Part shown: positions 54,430 through 63,718 of the stretch, piece after piece
Numbering within the stretch: position 1 is the stretch's first letter
Layout: every line of letters begins with the position of its first letter
Assembly: GCA_963725155.1 (NCBI GenBank)
Contig: CAVRXU010000008.1
Coordinates: 186,001-250,000 of the forward strand
Source of the DNA: DATDAH01 sp963725155
GTDB taxonomy: Bacteria > Actinomycetota > Acidimicrobiia > Acidimicrobiales > DATDAH01
DNA: 64,000 nucleotides
Reading direction: 5' to 3'
Made by a program: the position numbers and the translations under genes
Notes under the pieces: model-generated
Database searches by the model: none
What the model was told of the DNA's origin: nothing
The model's input: the letters and a program-made list of their open reading frames with translations, nothing else

Positions 54430-55344
54430 ATGTCTCTGCACCTCGTCGCCTGTGTCCTGGCTGAGCGTCAGCACGGGCTGGTGTCCACCTTCCAGCTTCG
54501 GGCCGACGGCTCGACCGACGCTGCGGTCAAGCACCTGACTCAATCCGGGCAGTGGGAGCGGCTGACACCGATGGTCCTCCGACGCGTCGGATCCGCTCGG
54601 GGAACCGAGCAAGCGGTGTCGGCGGCCGTGCTCGACGCTGGTCGCCGTGCGGGGCTCTCCCACCACTCCGCCGCGGCCTGGTTCGACGTCAACGGGTTCC
54701 GGCTGAAGCCGTTCCACGTCACCCGACTCCGGGCGACGACCAGCATTCCGAGCCGCCTCTCCGCGATCCATGAGCCGCGGGCGCTGCCCGAACATCACCT
54801 CACGACCCACAGGGGCGTGGTGGCCACCGTGCCGTCCCGCATTCCGTTCGACATCGCCGCCCTCGGTGACACGAAGGGGGCAGCCCGCGCCCTGGACCGC
54901 GGGTGGGCACGACGCCTCCTGAACCATCAGAGCTCGTACCGCATGCTCGACGAGCTCGCCGAGAAGGGCCGCCCGGGGATCACGCTCATGCGCGAACTGC
55001 TCGCCGAGCGCGGCCCGGGCTACCGACCGAATGACACGAACCTCGAAGACCGCTTCCAGGACCTGTGCAAGATCGTCGGCCTCGTGGTCGAACGCCAGAG
55101 AAACCTCCTCGACCAAGGCGAATGGCTGGGGCGGATCGACTTCGTCAGCGAACGACTGATGCTTGTCATTGAGGTCGACAGCGCTCTGTACCACGACGCT
55201 CTCATCGACCAGCAGGCTGATGAGGAGCGTCGGAGTGCACTCGAAGCGGCCGGCTACCGCGTCCACGCCTTCACCGACCACGAGATCTTCCACGACCGGC
55301 AAGGCACGCTCCGTCGCCTCCGAGCCATCCGTTCTGGCACCTGA
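54430..55344 (+). CDS. AbiEi-type winged helix + DUF559 (PD-(D/E)XK) nuclease-like protein (304 aa)
   Basis: The N-terminus LAERQHGLVSTFQLRADG and the following helices match the winged-helix part of type IV AbiEi antitoxins. The C-terminal 110 residues resemble DUF559/Vsr-like endonucleases: Glu in NLEDRFQD, Asp in GRIDFVSE, E-V-D in LVIEVDSALYH, then the DEERRSALEAAGYRVHAFTD end. ATG 54430 is chosen for its spacing to GGGGG; ATG 54424 is also possible. No toxin partner is adjacent. The last residues R-S-G-T-stop come from the arm of a 50-bp palindrome, and two more copies stand upstream. Possible defence or repair gene. Confidence 0.8.
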   Translation: MSLHLVACVLAERQHGLVSTFQLRADGSTDAAVKHLTQSGQWERLTPMVLRRVGSARGTEQAVSAAVLDAGRRAGLSHHSAAAWFDVNGFRLKPFHVTRLRATTSIPSRLSAIHEPRALPEHHLTTHRGVVATVPSRIPFDIAALGDTKGAARALDRGWARRLLNHQSSYRMLDELAEKGRPGITLMRELLAERGPGYRPNDTNLEDRFQDLCKIVGLVVERQRNLLDQGEWLGRIDFVSERLMLVIEVDSALYHDALIDQQADEERRSALEAAGYRVHAFTDHEIFHDRQGTLRRLRAIRSGT

Positions 55345-55380
55345 TCTGGTCGCCATGACCGCCGGATCAGGTGCCAGAAC
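55331..55380. repeat. 50-bp palindrome, copy f
   Basis: Left GTTCTGGCACCTGATC, right GATCAGGTGCCAGAAC: perfect 16-bp stem. It supplies the stop codon of the DUF559 gene (TGA at 55342-55344) and lies between convergent genes. It is the most regular copy of the family. Confidence 0.9.
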
Positions 55381-55395
55381 GAGGGGTTGCGAGGG

Positions 55396-56733
55396 TCAGC
55401 TCGCCAGGAGGTCGATGGCGACGGCTTGCCAGAGCTCGGTGGACAGGCGGAGTGACTCCTGGTCGACGCGTTCGTCGTCGCCGTGGAACATCACGCTGTA
55501 GTCCTCGTAGGTCATCCTCTCGCTGAAGAGGCCGAAGCCGTAGGCGGTCATGCCCAGCCAGCGGAAGAAGCGGGCGTCGGTGGCGCCGATGGTGAGCATC
55601 GGCACGACCGACGAGCCCTCGTACCAGCGGGGTACGAGGCGCTCGAGGCACTCGTAGAGCGGGGTGTCGACGGGCGAGGCGCTGGGTGGCTCGGAGCTCT
55701 GGACGGTCAGCTCGACGGAGTCGGCCAGGTCGCCGATGGCCTCGTCCAGCATTCGGCGTACGTCCTCCTCGGTCTCGCTGGGAACGATGCGGATGTCGAG
55801 ATCGATCTCCACGGCATCGGGGACGACGTTGACCTTCGACCCGCCGCGGATGATCGTCGGGTTGACCGACGTGTGGGTGCAGGCGTGGAAGAGGCGAGCC
55901 ATCGCGTCCGGATAGGCGTCCAGCGCGTCGAGGAACGTGTCGGGGTCCGACAGCGGGGCCGTCATCTCCTCGGGGAACCCGATGCCCGCCAGGAACCCGG
56001 TCCAGGTCTCGTGGATCCGCGTCTCGGGCCGGTGGCTCGACACCCGGCGGACGACCTCGGCGGCCTTCACCAGGGCGTTGTCGACCTTGTAGCTCTGCGA
56101 CCCGTGACCGGGCGTGCCCGAGACCTTCAGGGTGCACCAGAACGACCCCTTCTCGGCCACGATCAGGGGCAGCTTCATCCCCCCTGGCGTCTCGGTCGGC
56201 ATGCCGCCGGACTCGGTCAGCACGTAGTCGGCGCTGACCGCCTCGGGCACGTGCTCGGTCAGCCACTGCGCTCCATGGGTGCCCAGCGCCTCCTCGTCGG
56301 CCACTCCCAGGTAGATGAGCGTGCCCTCGGGCCGGAAGCCCTCGTCGGCCAGCTTGCGGGTGGCCACGGCCATGGAGGCGGTCAGGTTGAGCATGTCGAC
56401 CGCACCCCGGCCCCAGACCTCCCCGTCGATGAGCTCGCCCCCGAAGGGGTCGTGACGCCACCGGTCAGGGCTGACGGGAACGACATCGGTGTGGCCCATG
56501 AGCAGCAGCGAGGGCGCCGCCGGGTTCGACCCTTCGATCCGGGCCACGATGCTGGTCCGCCCCGGTTCGGGCTCGTAGCGCTCGATGTCGACGCCCGGGC
56601 CCTCGAGCACGGCGGTGAGGATGTCGGCGCTGCGATCTTCGTGGCCCGACTCGACGCTGCCGTCGTTCACGCACTGGTTCCGGATCAGCACCTGGAGGAG
56701 CTCGGTGACCTCACCGGTGAGTTGATCGGGCAT
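55396..56733 (-). CDS. M20-family metallopeptidase/deacylase (445 aa)
   Basis: Two-zinc hydrolase: ligands in LLMGHTDVVPVSPDRW (H-x-D), GRGAVDMLNLTASMA (bridging Asp) and YLGVADEEALGTHG (Glu-Glu). A lid/dimer domain lies between, and a C-terminal FHGDDERVDQESL segment supplies the last region. It resembles the CPG2/ArgE/DapE group; substrate unknown (peptide, N-acyl amino acid). ATG start with TAGTGT 6 nt upstream. Confidence 0.92.
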   Translation of the reverse strand: MPDQLTGEVTELLQVLIRNQCVNDGSVESGHEDRSADILTAVLEGPGVDIERYEPEPGRTSIVARIEGSNPAAPSLLLMGHTDVVPVSPDRWRHDPFGGELIDGEVWGRGAVDMLNLTASMAVATRKLADEGFRPEGTLIYLGVADEEALGTHGAQWLTEHVPEAVSADYVLTESGGMPTETPGGMKLPLIVAEKGSFWCTLKVSGTPGHGSQSYKVDNALVKAAEVVRRVSSHRPETRIHETWTGFLAGIGFPEEMTAPLSDPDTFLDALDAYPDAMARLFHACTHTSVNPTIIRGGSKVNVVPDAVEIDLDIRIVPSETEEDVRRMLDEAIGDLADSVELTVQSSEPPSASPVDTPLYECLERLVPRWYEGSSVVPMLTIGATDARFFRWLGMTAYGFGLFSERMTYEDYSVMFHGDDERVDQESLRLSTELWQAVAIDLLAS

Positions 56734-56739
56734 GGGGGG

Positions 56740-56745
56740 ACACTA
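56740..56745 (-). promoter_or_regulatory. -10 hexamer of the M20 gene (TAGTGT)
   Basis: Six nt before ATG 56733. Confidence 0.4.
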
Positions 56746-56855
56746 GGGGCCGCACTCGGCGGGCAGGCGGTCCCGTGCATGGGCGCCGACCGCACCGCCA
56801 TCGGGGCGTGGGGTTCCGCGGAATCGGTGACTGCGGGTGGTCTACTGGGGCGCAC

Positions 56856-57830
56856 ATGACTGATTCCGAAGCGTCGGGCGGGGGCCACGTCGTCGTCGAC
56901 GGCTCCAACATCGCCACCGAAGGACGCTCCCAGCCCAGCCTCGAGCAGCTCGACGAAGCCGTCCGCTCGTTCCTCGAGGAGCACCCCCACGACACCGTGA
57001 CGGTGGTGGTGGACGCCACCTTCGCCCACCGCATCGACCCCTCCGAGCGCGACGAGTACGAGCTCGCCGTCGCCGCCAACGAGCTGCTGACCCCGCCCGC
57101 CGGGGCCATCGGCCGCGGCGACGCCTTCGTCCTCCAGATCGCCGACCGGGCCGGGGCCACCGTCCTGTCCAATGACTCCTTCCAGGAGTTCCACGGCGAC
57201 TACGAGTGGCTCTTCGACGAGGGCCGGCTCATCGGCGGCAAGCCCGTGCCGGGGGTCGGCTGGGTCTTCGTGGCCCGCTCCCCCGTCCGCGGCCCGGCCA
57301 GCCGGCGCTCCGTGCAGGACGCCAAGCGCCGCGAGGTCCGCAAGGAGCCCCGGACCCGCACCAGCACGCCCGCCGTCCGGGACCGCGAGAAGCGGGTCAA
57401 GGACGAGCCGCCGACCGAGCCGTCGGCTGAAGAGCCCCAGACCCGGCCCGGCCCCGAGGGCCCGGAGGCATCGTCGAAGGCCTTCCAGCGATTCGCCGCC
57501 ACCCATCCGCTCGGCGCCACCGCCGACGGCACGGTCGAGGGCTTCGCGTCCCACGGCGCGTACGTCATCGTCGACGGGGTCCGCAGCTACATCCCGCTCA
57601 GCGCCATGGGCGACCCCGCCCCCACCGCCGCCCGTCAGGTCCTCGACCAGGGCGAGACCCGCGAGTTCGTCATCGACGGCATCGACTGGGACCGCGAAGG
57701 CCTCGACCTGGCGCTGGCCGGCTTCGAGTCCGAGGAGGCCAAGGCCGCGCCCAAGCAGAAGGCCCCGCTGCCGGACGAGTCCGCGGCCAAGCGCCGCCGC
57801 CGCTTCGGTCGCCGTCGCAAGGACGAATGA
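56856..57830 (+). CDS. NYN-domain RNase fused to S1/OB-like domain (324 aa)
   Basis: Residues 10-140 form a PIN/NYN fold of the Zc3h12a type: VVVDGSNIATEGR, TVTVVVDATFAHRID, DEYELAVAANELL, then GRGDAFVLQIADRAGATVLSND, giving the usual cluster of Asp residues for metal-dependent RNA cleavage. A charged linker leads to an S1-like domain (GTVEGFASHGAYVIVDGV, YIPLSAMGD), and a basic tail RRRRFGRRRK ends the protein. Likely a ribonuclease acting on structured or ribosome-associated RNA. Confidence 0.85.
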   Translation: MTDSEASGGGHVVVDGSNIATEGRSQPSLEQLDEAVRSFLEEHPHDTVTVVVDATFAHRIDPSERDEYELAVAANELLTPPAGAIGRGDAFVLQIADRAGATVLSNDSFQEFHGDYEWLFDEGRLIGGKPVPGVGWVFVARSPVRGPASRRSVQDAKRREVRKEPRTRTSTPAVRDREKRVKDEPPTEPSAEEPQTRPGPEGPEASSKAFQRFAATHPLGATADGTVEGFASHGAYVIVDGVRSYIPLSAMGDPAPTAARQVLDQGETREFVIDGIDWDREGLDLALAGFESEEAKAAPKQKAPLPDESAAKRRRRFGRRRKDE

Positions 57831-57878
57831 CCGCCCGGCAGTGAAGGGCCGACGCGCTCCCTAGCCTGCGTCCCCGAC

Positions 57879-59558
<1,680 letters not shown>

Positions 59559-59597
59559 TCGGGCTAACGGCCCCGGGTCCCGGGCCGATGGGAGGGG

Positions 59598-59711
59598 ATG
59601 AGCGATGTCCTGAACCGGGTCCTGCACCTCGTCGTGCTCCGGGTCATCAGCCTGTTCGGCAGCCTCGTCGTGCTGCCCTTCGCCCTCGCCGGACGCCGAG
59701 CGCACCGCTGA
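59598..59711 (+). CDS. Putative small hydrophobic peptide (37 aa)
   Basis: ATG 59598 directly follows GGGAGGGG and opens a frame starting MSDVLNRVLHLVVLRV, with one hydrophobic helix (VISLFGSLVVLPFALAG) and a basic end RRAHR. It fills most of the gap between ettA and the methyltransferase gene. The amphipathic composition and purine-rich site support a membrane peptide, but the site-to-start spacing is short and no family is recognised. Confidence 0.45.
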   Translation: MSDVLNRVLHLVVLRVISLFGSLVVLPFALAGRRAHR

Positions 59712-59760
59712 GCGCGTAATCCGGTTGTCCTGATTCGCCGGGCGGACTCGACTGCCGGGC

Positions 59761-60495
59761 GTGAAGGACTACGAGCCGGTCATGAGCTTCGGCGAGGACA
59801 CTGCGTCGGTCTACGACGAGGAGGAGGTCCGGGGCGACGAGGCCGAGACGGTCGCGTTCCTGGCCGACGTCGCCCGGGAGGGGCCGGTCCTCGAGCTGGC
59901 CATCGGGACCGGACGCATCGGCCTGCCTCTCGCCGCCACGGGGGTACGGGTCGACGGCATCGACCTGTCGACGGCGATGGTCGACCGCCTGCGGGCCAAG
60001 CCCGGTGGCGACCAGCTCGATGTCACGATCGGCGACTTCGCCGCCGTCGACCGTCCAGGCCGCTACCGCCTGATCTACGTCGTCTTCAACACCTTCTTCA
60101 ACCTGCTCACCCAGGACGACCAGGTCCGCTGCTTCAGCAACGTGGCCGAGCACCTGACCGACGAAGGCGTCTTCGTCATCGAGGGGGCCACACCGTGGTG
60201 GCTGCACCGACTCGACCGGGGCCAGTACGTCGACGCCGAGGAGATCCGCCCCGACCGGGTGACCCTCGACATCGGCCGCTACGACCCGGTCACCCACCTC
60301 TACGACGAGAGCCACGTCTCACTGTCAGCCGGCGGAGTTCGGCTCAGCCCGATCGTCACCCGGTACTGCGAGCCGAGCGAGCTGGACCTCATGGCCCGCC
60401 TCGCCGACCTCCACCTCCACGACCGCTGGGGCGGCTGGCACGGCGAGCCCTTCACCGCCGACAGCCGCCGCCACGTCTCCGTCTGGGGGCGTTGA
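59761..60495 (+). CDS. Class I SAM-dependent methyltransferase (244 aa)
   Basis: Motif I is VLELAIGTGRIGLPLAATG, followed by the acidic VDGIDLSTAMVDRL; motif IV region is YRLIYVVFNTFFNLLTQDDQ. Typical Methyltransf_25/Mg-protoporphyrin-type small-molecule methylase fold. GTG start 59761. Substrate unknown. Confidence 0.88.
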   Translation: MKDYEPVMSFGEDTASVYDEEEVRGDEAETVAFLADVAREGPVLELAIGTGRIGLPLAATGVRVDGIDLSTAMVDRLRAKPGGDQLDVTIGDFAAVDRPGRYRLIYVVFNTFFNLLTQDDQVRCFSNVAEHLTDEGVFVIEGATPWWLHRLDRGQYVDAEEIRPDRVTLDIGRYDPVTHLYDESHVSLSAGGVRLSPIVTRYCEPSELDLMARLADLHLHDRWGGWHGEPFTADSRRHVSVWGR

Positions 60496-60512
60496 CCTGA
60501 CGATCGAGTCGC

Positions 60513-60833
60513 CTAGAGCTGGTCGAGGATGATCAGGACGGCCATGCCGACGGCGAGGGTGACGAGCACGTTCTTGGTCCAGAAGGCGACAACCGTGGCG
60601 ACGAGGCCGGCGACGAGGCGGGGCTGGGTCAGGTCGAACTGACCGCCGGGGCGGACGAAGGCGGGCAACACCAGCGCTGCCAGGGCGGCGGGCGGGATCA
60701 TGCGCAGGATCCGCTGCAGGGCGATCGGCGGGTCGGCGATGCGGTGGGCCACACCGAGGAAGCTGATGCGGGCCACGAACGTCCCGGCGCCGGCCAGGAC
60801 GATGGTGAGCCAGAGGCGGCCGGTCTCGGTCAC
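60513..60833 (-). CDS. azlD: AzlD-family branched-chain amino acid exporter subunit (106 aa)
   Basis: Small protein with about three to four membrane helices (LWLTIVLAGAGTFVARISF, MIPPAALAALVLPAF and the C-terminal VLVTLAVGMAVLIILDQL), the AzlD pattern. GTG start overlaps the azlC stop by 4 nt. With AzlC it forms an exporter of branched-chain amino acids or analogues. Confidence 0.92.
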   Translation of the reverse strand: MTETGRLWLTIVLAGAGTFVARISFLGVAHRIADPPIALQRILRMIPPAALAALVLPAFVRPGGQFDLTQPRLVAGLVATVVAFWTKNVLVTLAVGMAVLIILDQL

Positions 60834-61531
60834 GGATCCTCCGGCGACAGGCGCCAGTCGGCGGCCGCCCCCGCAGCGATGCCGGCAACGGCGCCGAGGA
60901 CGATGGCGGCATCCGCCAGGCCGGCCTCGGCGACCAACACCGCGCCCACGCCCCCGACGACGCCGGCCACCATGGTGGGGCGGTCCTTGACGGTGGGGAC
61001 GAGCAGGACCAGGAAGCAGAGCGGGATGGCGAAGTCGAGGGGGATCTCCTCGGGGATCTTGGTCCCGACGAGCGCGCCGATGACCGTCATCACCTGCCAG
61101 TTCAGCCAGAGGGGCACGGCGACACCGAGGTAGTAGCGCAGCCGGTCCTCGACGGGAGTGCCCTTGCCGTAGTGGGTGATGGAGAGGGCGAAGGCCTGGT
61201 CGGTGAGCACGTAGGCCGCGCCGGTCCGGCGCCGGGTCGACACGTGGCCCAGCCACGGGGCCAGCGCCGCCGAGTACATGACCATCCGCAGGTTGATCAG
61301 CCAGGCCGTGAGCACGGCGACGGCGATGGCCGACCCCCCGGACAGCAGGTCGATGGCCGCCAGCTGCGAAGCTCCGGCGAAGACGATGACCGAGAACCCG
61401 ACGGCGCCGCTGAGGCCGTAGCCCGCCTCCACCGCGGCGGCCCCGGCGACGAGGCCGAAGGGGATGATGCCAATGGCGATGGGCAGCGTGTCCCGCGCCC
61501 CCTGCACCTCCGGTCGGACGGCCTCCGTCAC
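60830..61531 (-). CDS. azlC: AzlC-family exporter large subunit (233 aa)
   Basis: Starts with ARDTLPIAIGIIPFGLVAG and contains the AzlC motif GFSVIVFAGASQLAAIDLL and WLINLRMVMYSAALAPWL. About six to seven transmembrane helices. Its ATG overlaps the stop of the thiolase-like gene, which puts a CoA-thioester enzyme and the exporter in one transcript. Confidence 0.93.
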   Translation of the reverse strand: MTEAVRPEVQGARDTLPIAIGIIPFGLVAGAAAVEAGYGLSGAVGFSVIVFAGASQLAAIDLLSGGSAIAVAVLTAWLINLRMVMYSAALAPWLGHVSTRRRTGAAYVLTDQAFALSITHYGKGTPVEDRLRYYLGVAVPLWLNWQVMTVIGALVGTKIPEEIPLDFAIPLCFLVLLVPTVKDRPTMVAGVVGGVGAVLVAEAGLADAAIVLGAVAGIAAGAAADWRLSPEDP

Positions 61532-62727
61532 GAACGGGTCAAGACCAGCGACGCGGCAAGCGGGCCCCCACCCGCGGCGGCCACTGCCACCTCCGGTTCG
61601 CCACCGACCTGCCGCTCCCCGGCCTCACCCCAGAGCTGCGTGCAGGCCTCGTGGAGGAACCCGTAGCCGTGCAGTCGGCCGGCCGAGAGCTGGCCGCCCT
61701 GGGTGTTGAGGGGCAGCTCACCGTCCCGGGCGATGCGGTGGCCGCCCTCGATGAAGGGCCCGCCCTCGCCGCGCCCACAGAAGCCCAGGGCCTCCAACCA
61801 GCACAGGGTGATGAAGCTGAAGCCGTCGTAGGCCTCGACCACGTCGACATCGGCCGGCGTCAGGTCCGAGCGTTCCCACATCATCGCCGCCGCGTCCCGG
61901 GCCGCCATCGTGGTGAGGTCGTCGAACTGGTCCCAGGAGTTGCGGCCGTGCAGCGCGGAGCCCACGGCCTCGATCCTGACCGGTGGCCGCCGCAGGTCCC
62001 CTGCGGTCTCCGCCGCGCTCACGATGACCACCGTGCTGCCGTCCGCGGGGACGTCGCAGTCGTAGAGGCACAGCGGCTCGGACACCATGCGCACGTTCAT
62101 GTAGTCGTCCATCGTCATGGGGTCGCGGTAGATGGCCTTCGGATTGACCTGGGCGTTGCGCCTGGCGTTCAAGGCGATCTGGGCCAGTTGCTCGCGGGTG
62201 GTGCCGAACTCGTGGAAGTGACGCTGGGCCATCATCCCGATCCAGTTGGCCGCCGACGGGGCCCCGAAGGGCAGCGTCCACTGCATGAACCCGTCGGCCC
62301 GGTAGCTGCCACCCCCGCCCGCACCCATGGTCACGGACGCCCGCCCCTGGTCGCCCTGGGCTGACGCCTCCCACACGGTGCGGAAGCAGACGATGTGCCG
62401 GCAGAGGCCGATGCCGACGGCGGCGATGGCGTTGACCACTGAGCCGAACTGCCCGGGCGACTCGAGGCCTCCCGAGAACCAGTTCAGCTCGAGGTGGAGC
62501 GCTTCCTGCAACTCCGTCACCCCCACGCCCGAGAACCCGGGCGGCATGCTCACCGCGCCGGGATAGGTCGAGATCCCGTCGATGTCAGCGACCGTCAGGC
62601 CGGCGTCCTCGAGGGCGGCGAAGGTGCCTTCGATGGTCAGGTCCAGCGGGTCCCGATAGATGCGGCGGCCGATCTGGCTCTGGCCCACCCCGCTGATGAC
62701 CGCTCTCCGCTCGCCCCGGTTCGTCAC
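61528..62727 (-). CDS. Thiolase-like / lipid-transfer (SCP2-type) protein (399 aa)
   Basis: Thiolase fold with VISGVGQSQIGRRI at the start, GLCRHIVCFRTVWEASA in the middle and the end motif NTQGGQLSAGRLHGYGFLHEACTQLWGEAG, the non-decarboxylating thiolase-like class that includes Ltp2-type steroid aldolases. The YDGFSFITLCWLEALGFCG segment holds the conserved Tyr. The active role (thiolysis or retro-aldol) cannot be decided; the DUF35 partner often required is not adjacent. GTG start with GAGAGAGGG site. Confidence 0.85.
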   Translation of the reverse strand: MTNRGERRAVISGVGQSQIGRRIYRDPLDLTIEGTFAALEDAGLTVADIDGISTYPGAVSMPPGFSGVGVTELQEALHLELNWFSGGLESPGQFGSVVNAIAAVGIGLCRHIVCFRTVWEASAQGDQGRASVTMGAGGGGSYRADGFMQWTLPFGAPSAANWIGMMAQRHFHEFGTTREQLAQIALNARRNAQVNPKAIYRDPMTMDDYMNVRMVSEPLCLYDCDVPADGSTVVIVSAAETAGDLRRPPVRIEAVGSALHGRNSWDQFDDLTTMAARDAAAMMWERSDLTPADVDVVEAYDGFSFITLCWLEALGFCGRGEGGPFIEGGHRIARDGELPLNTQGGQLSAGRLHGYGFLHEACTQLWGEAGERQVGGEPEVAVAAAGGGPLAASLVLTRS

Positions 62728-62780
62728 CCTCTCTCTGTACCAGACCTCACAGCCCGTGCGGTGCGGCCGACGGGTACAGC

Positions 62781-63050
62781 ATGGCAGCGACCGCAACCGC
62801 GACTCGCCCCCGTCGGGCGACCCGCGCGAAGAAGGCGTCCTGGAAGAGCCGAGCCGTGTACCGCCTCATCGAGGCGGGCAGCGCCGTGACCTGTGTGCGC
62901 TGTGAGGAGCACATCAAGTTCAAGGCCAAGGTCCGGGCCAAGCAGGTGATCTGCAACGTGTACGCCAAGGGTGTCTGGCAACGCGTGGAGCACTTCCACG
63001 ACGAGTGCTACACCCAGGCGGGTCAGCCCTACGGCCCCGCCGGGGACTGA
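62781..63050 (+). CDS. Small basic zinc-finger-like protein (89 aa)
   Basis: A basic N-terminus (ATRPRRATRAKKASWKSRAV) precedes CVRCEEHIKFKAKVRAKQVICNVY and HFHDECYTQAG: three Cys plus His-x-x-x-Cys that could hold zinc. It resembles no named family I know, but the layout suggests nucleic-acid binding. The 3' end overlaps the convergent lipoprotein gene by 22 bp. Confidence 0.7.
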   Translation: MAATATATRPRRATRAKKASWKSRAVYRLIEAGSAVTCVRCEEHIKFKAKVRAKQVICNVYAKGVWQRVEHFHDECYTQAGQPYGPAGD

Positions 63051-63718
63051 GCCGCAAGCAGCCGGTCGGCCGCCCCCCGGATGGCGGGTTCGACCACGTC
63101 GAAATCCGAGCCCTCCGGCCCCGAGACGCTGAGGCTCGACACCACGGCCCCCTGGACCAGGACGATCACGACCGTGTCCGTGCTCCCGGCCGCGTTGCGG
63201 GACCGGATGATGACCCCCGCCCCGTCCACGCCCACCTCCGGCACCGGATAGGTCCCGATGATCTCCCGGGTGACCGGTCCCCCGCCCGTCGGCAGCGGCG
63301 CCTCCCGCCATGGCCCGGGGCAGTCGGCCGCCACTGACTCGAACCGTTGGAGGAAGTCGTTGGTGTCACCGCCGCTGGTGACGGTGTGACTGACCTCGAC
63401 CGCGCCGTTCGCGAACCGGGACTGACGTCCGGCGACGGTGCGGAGCTGGGCGCGGATGTCCTGGTCGCAGAGTCGGATGCGGGAGGCCCGCTCGGCCGAG
63501 AACGGCCGGGACACGACGACGGCGCGGAAGTCCCCGTCGCCGAGGTTCGCCTTTCGGATCAGAAGTTGGTTCAACCGGACCGCGGCGGCGCTGGGGACCG
63601 ACGTCGAGGTCGAGGCCGGGGCGGTGTCGTCACTCCCACCGCCGCCGTCGTCACCGGTGCAGGCGCAGGCGCCCAGCAGCAGCCCGAGGGCCATGGCGAC
63701 CGCGACGCGCCGCCTCAC
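63029..63718 (-). CDS. Hypothetical lipoprotein (229 aa)
   Basis: The signal peptide ends in the lipobox LLGAC (Cys at residue 18), followed by a Gly/Asp/Thr/Ser-rich linker and an alpha-beta domain of about 180 residues with two further Cys, reminiscent of PknH-sensor-like or LpqN-type exported domains of actinobacteria. GTG start overlaps the cysC stop (GTGA). Function unknown. Confidence 0.75.
   Translation of the reverse strand: MRRRVAVAMALGLLLGACACTGDDGGGGSDDTAPASTSTSVPSAAAVRLNQLLIRKANLGDGDFRAVVVSRPFSAERASRIRLCDQDIRAQLRTVAGRQSRFANGAVEVSHTVTSGGDTNDFLQRFESVAADCPGPWREAPLPTGGGPVTREIIGTYPVPEVGVDGAGVIIRSRNAAGSTDTVVIVLVQGAVVSSLSVSGPEGSDFDVVEPAIRGAADRLLAAQSPAGP

Noticed and set aside
54293..54538. 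Short plus-strand frame of 81 codons starting between palindromes d and e
   Set aside because: It mainly translates palindrome e and the 5' end of the DUF559 gene in another frame.
56814..56823. TTCCGCGGAA palindrome before the NYN gene as an operator
   Set aside because: Only 10 bp, common composition in this genome, and no second site or regulator nearby.
59712..59760. GTAATCCGGTTGTCCTGATT as a seventh 50-bp palindrome
   Set aside because: It resembles the loop and inner arm of copy d but lacks both outer arms and the 50-bp layout.
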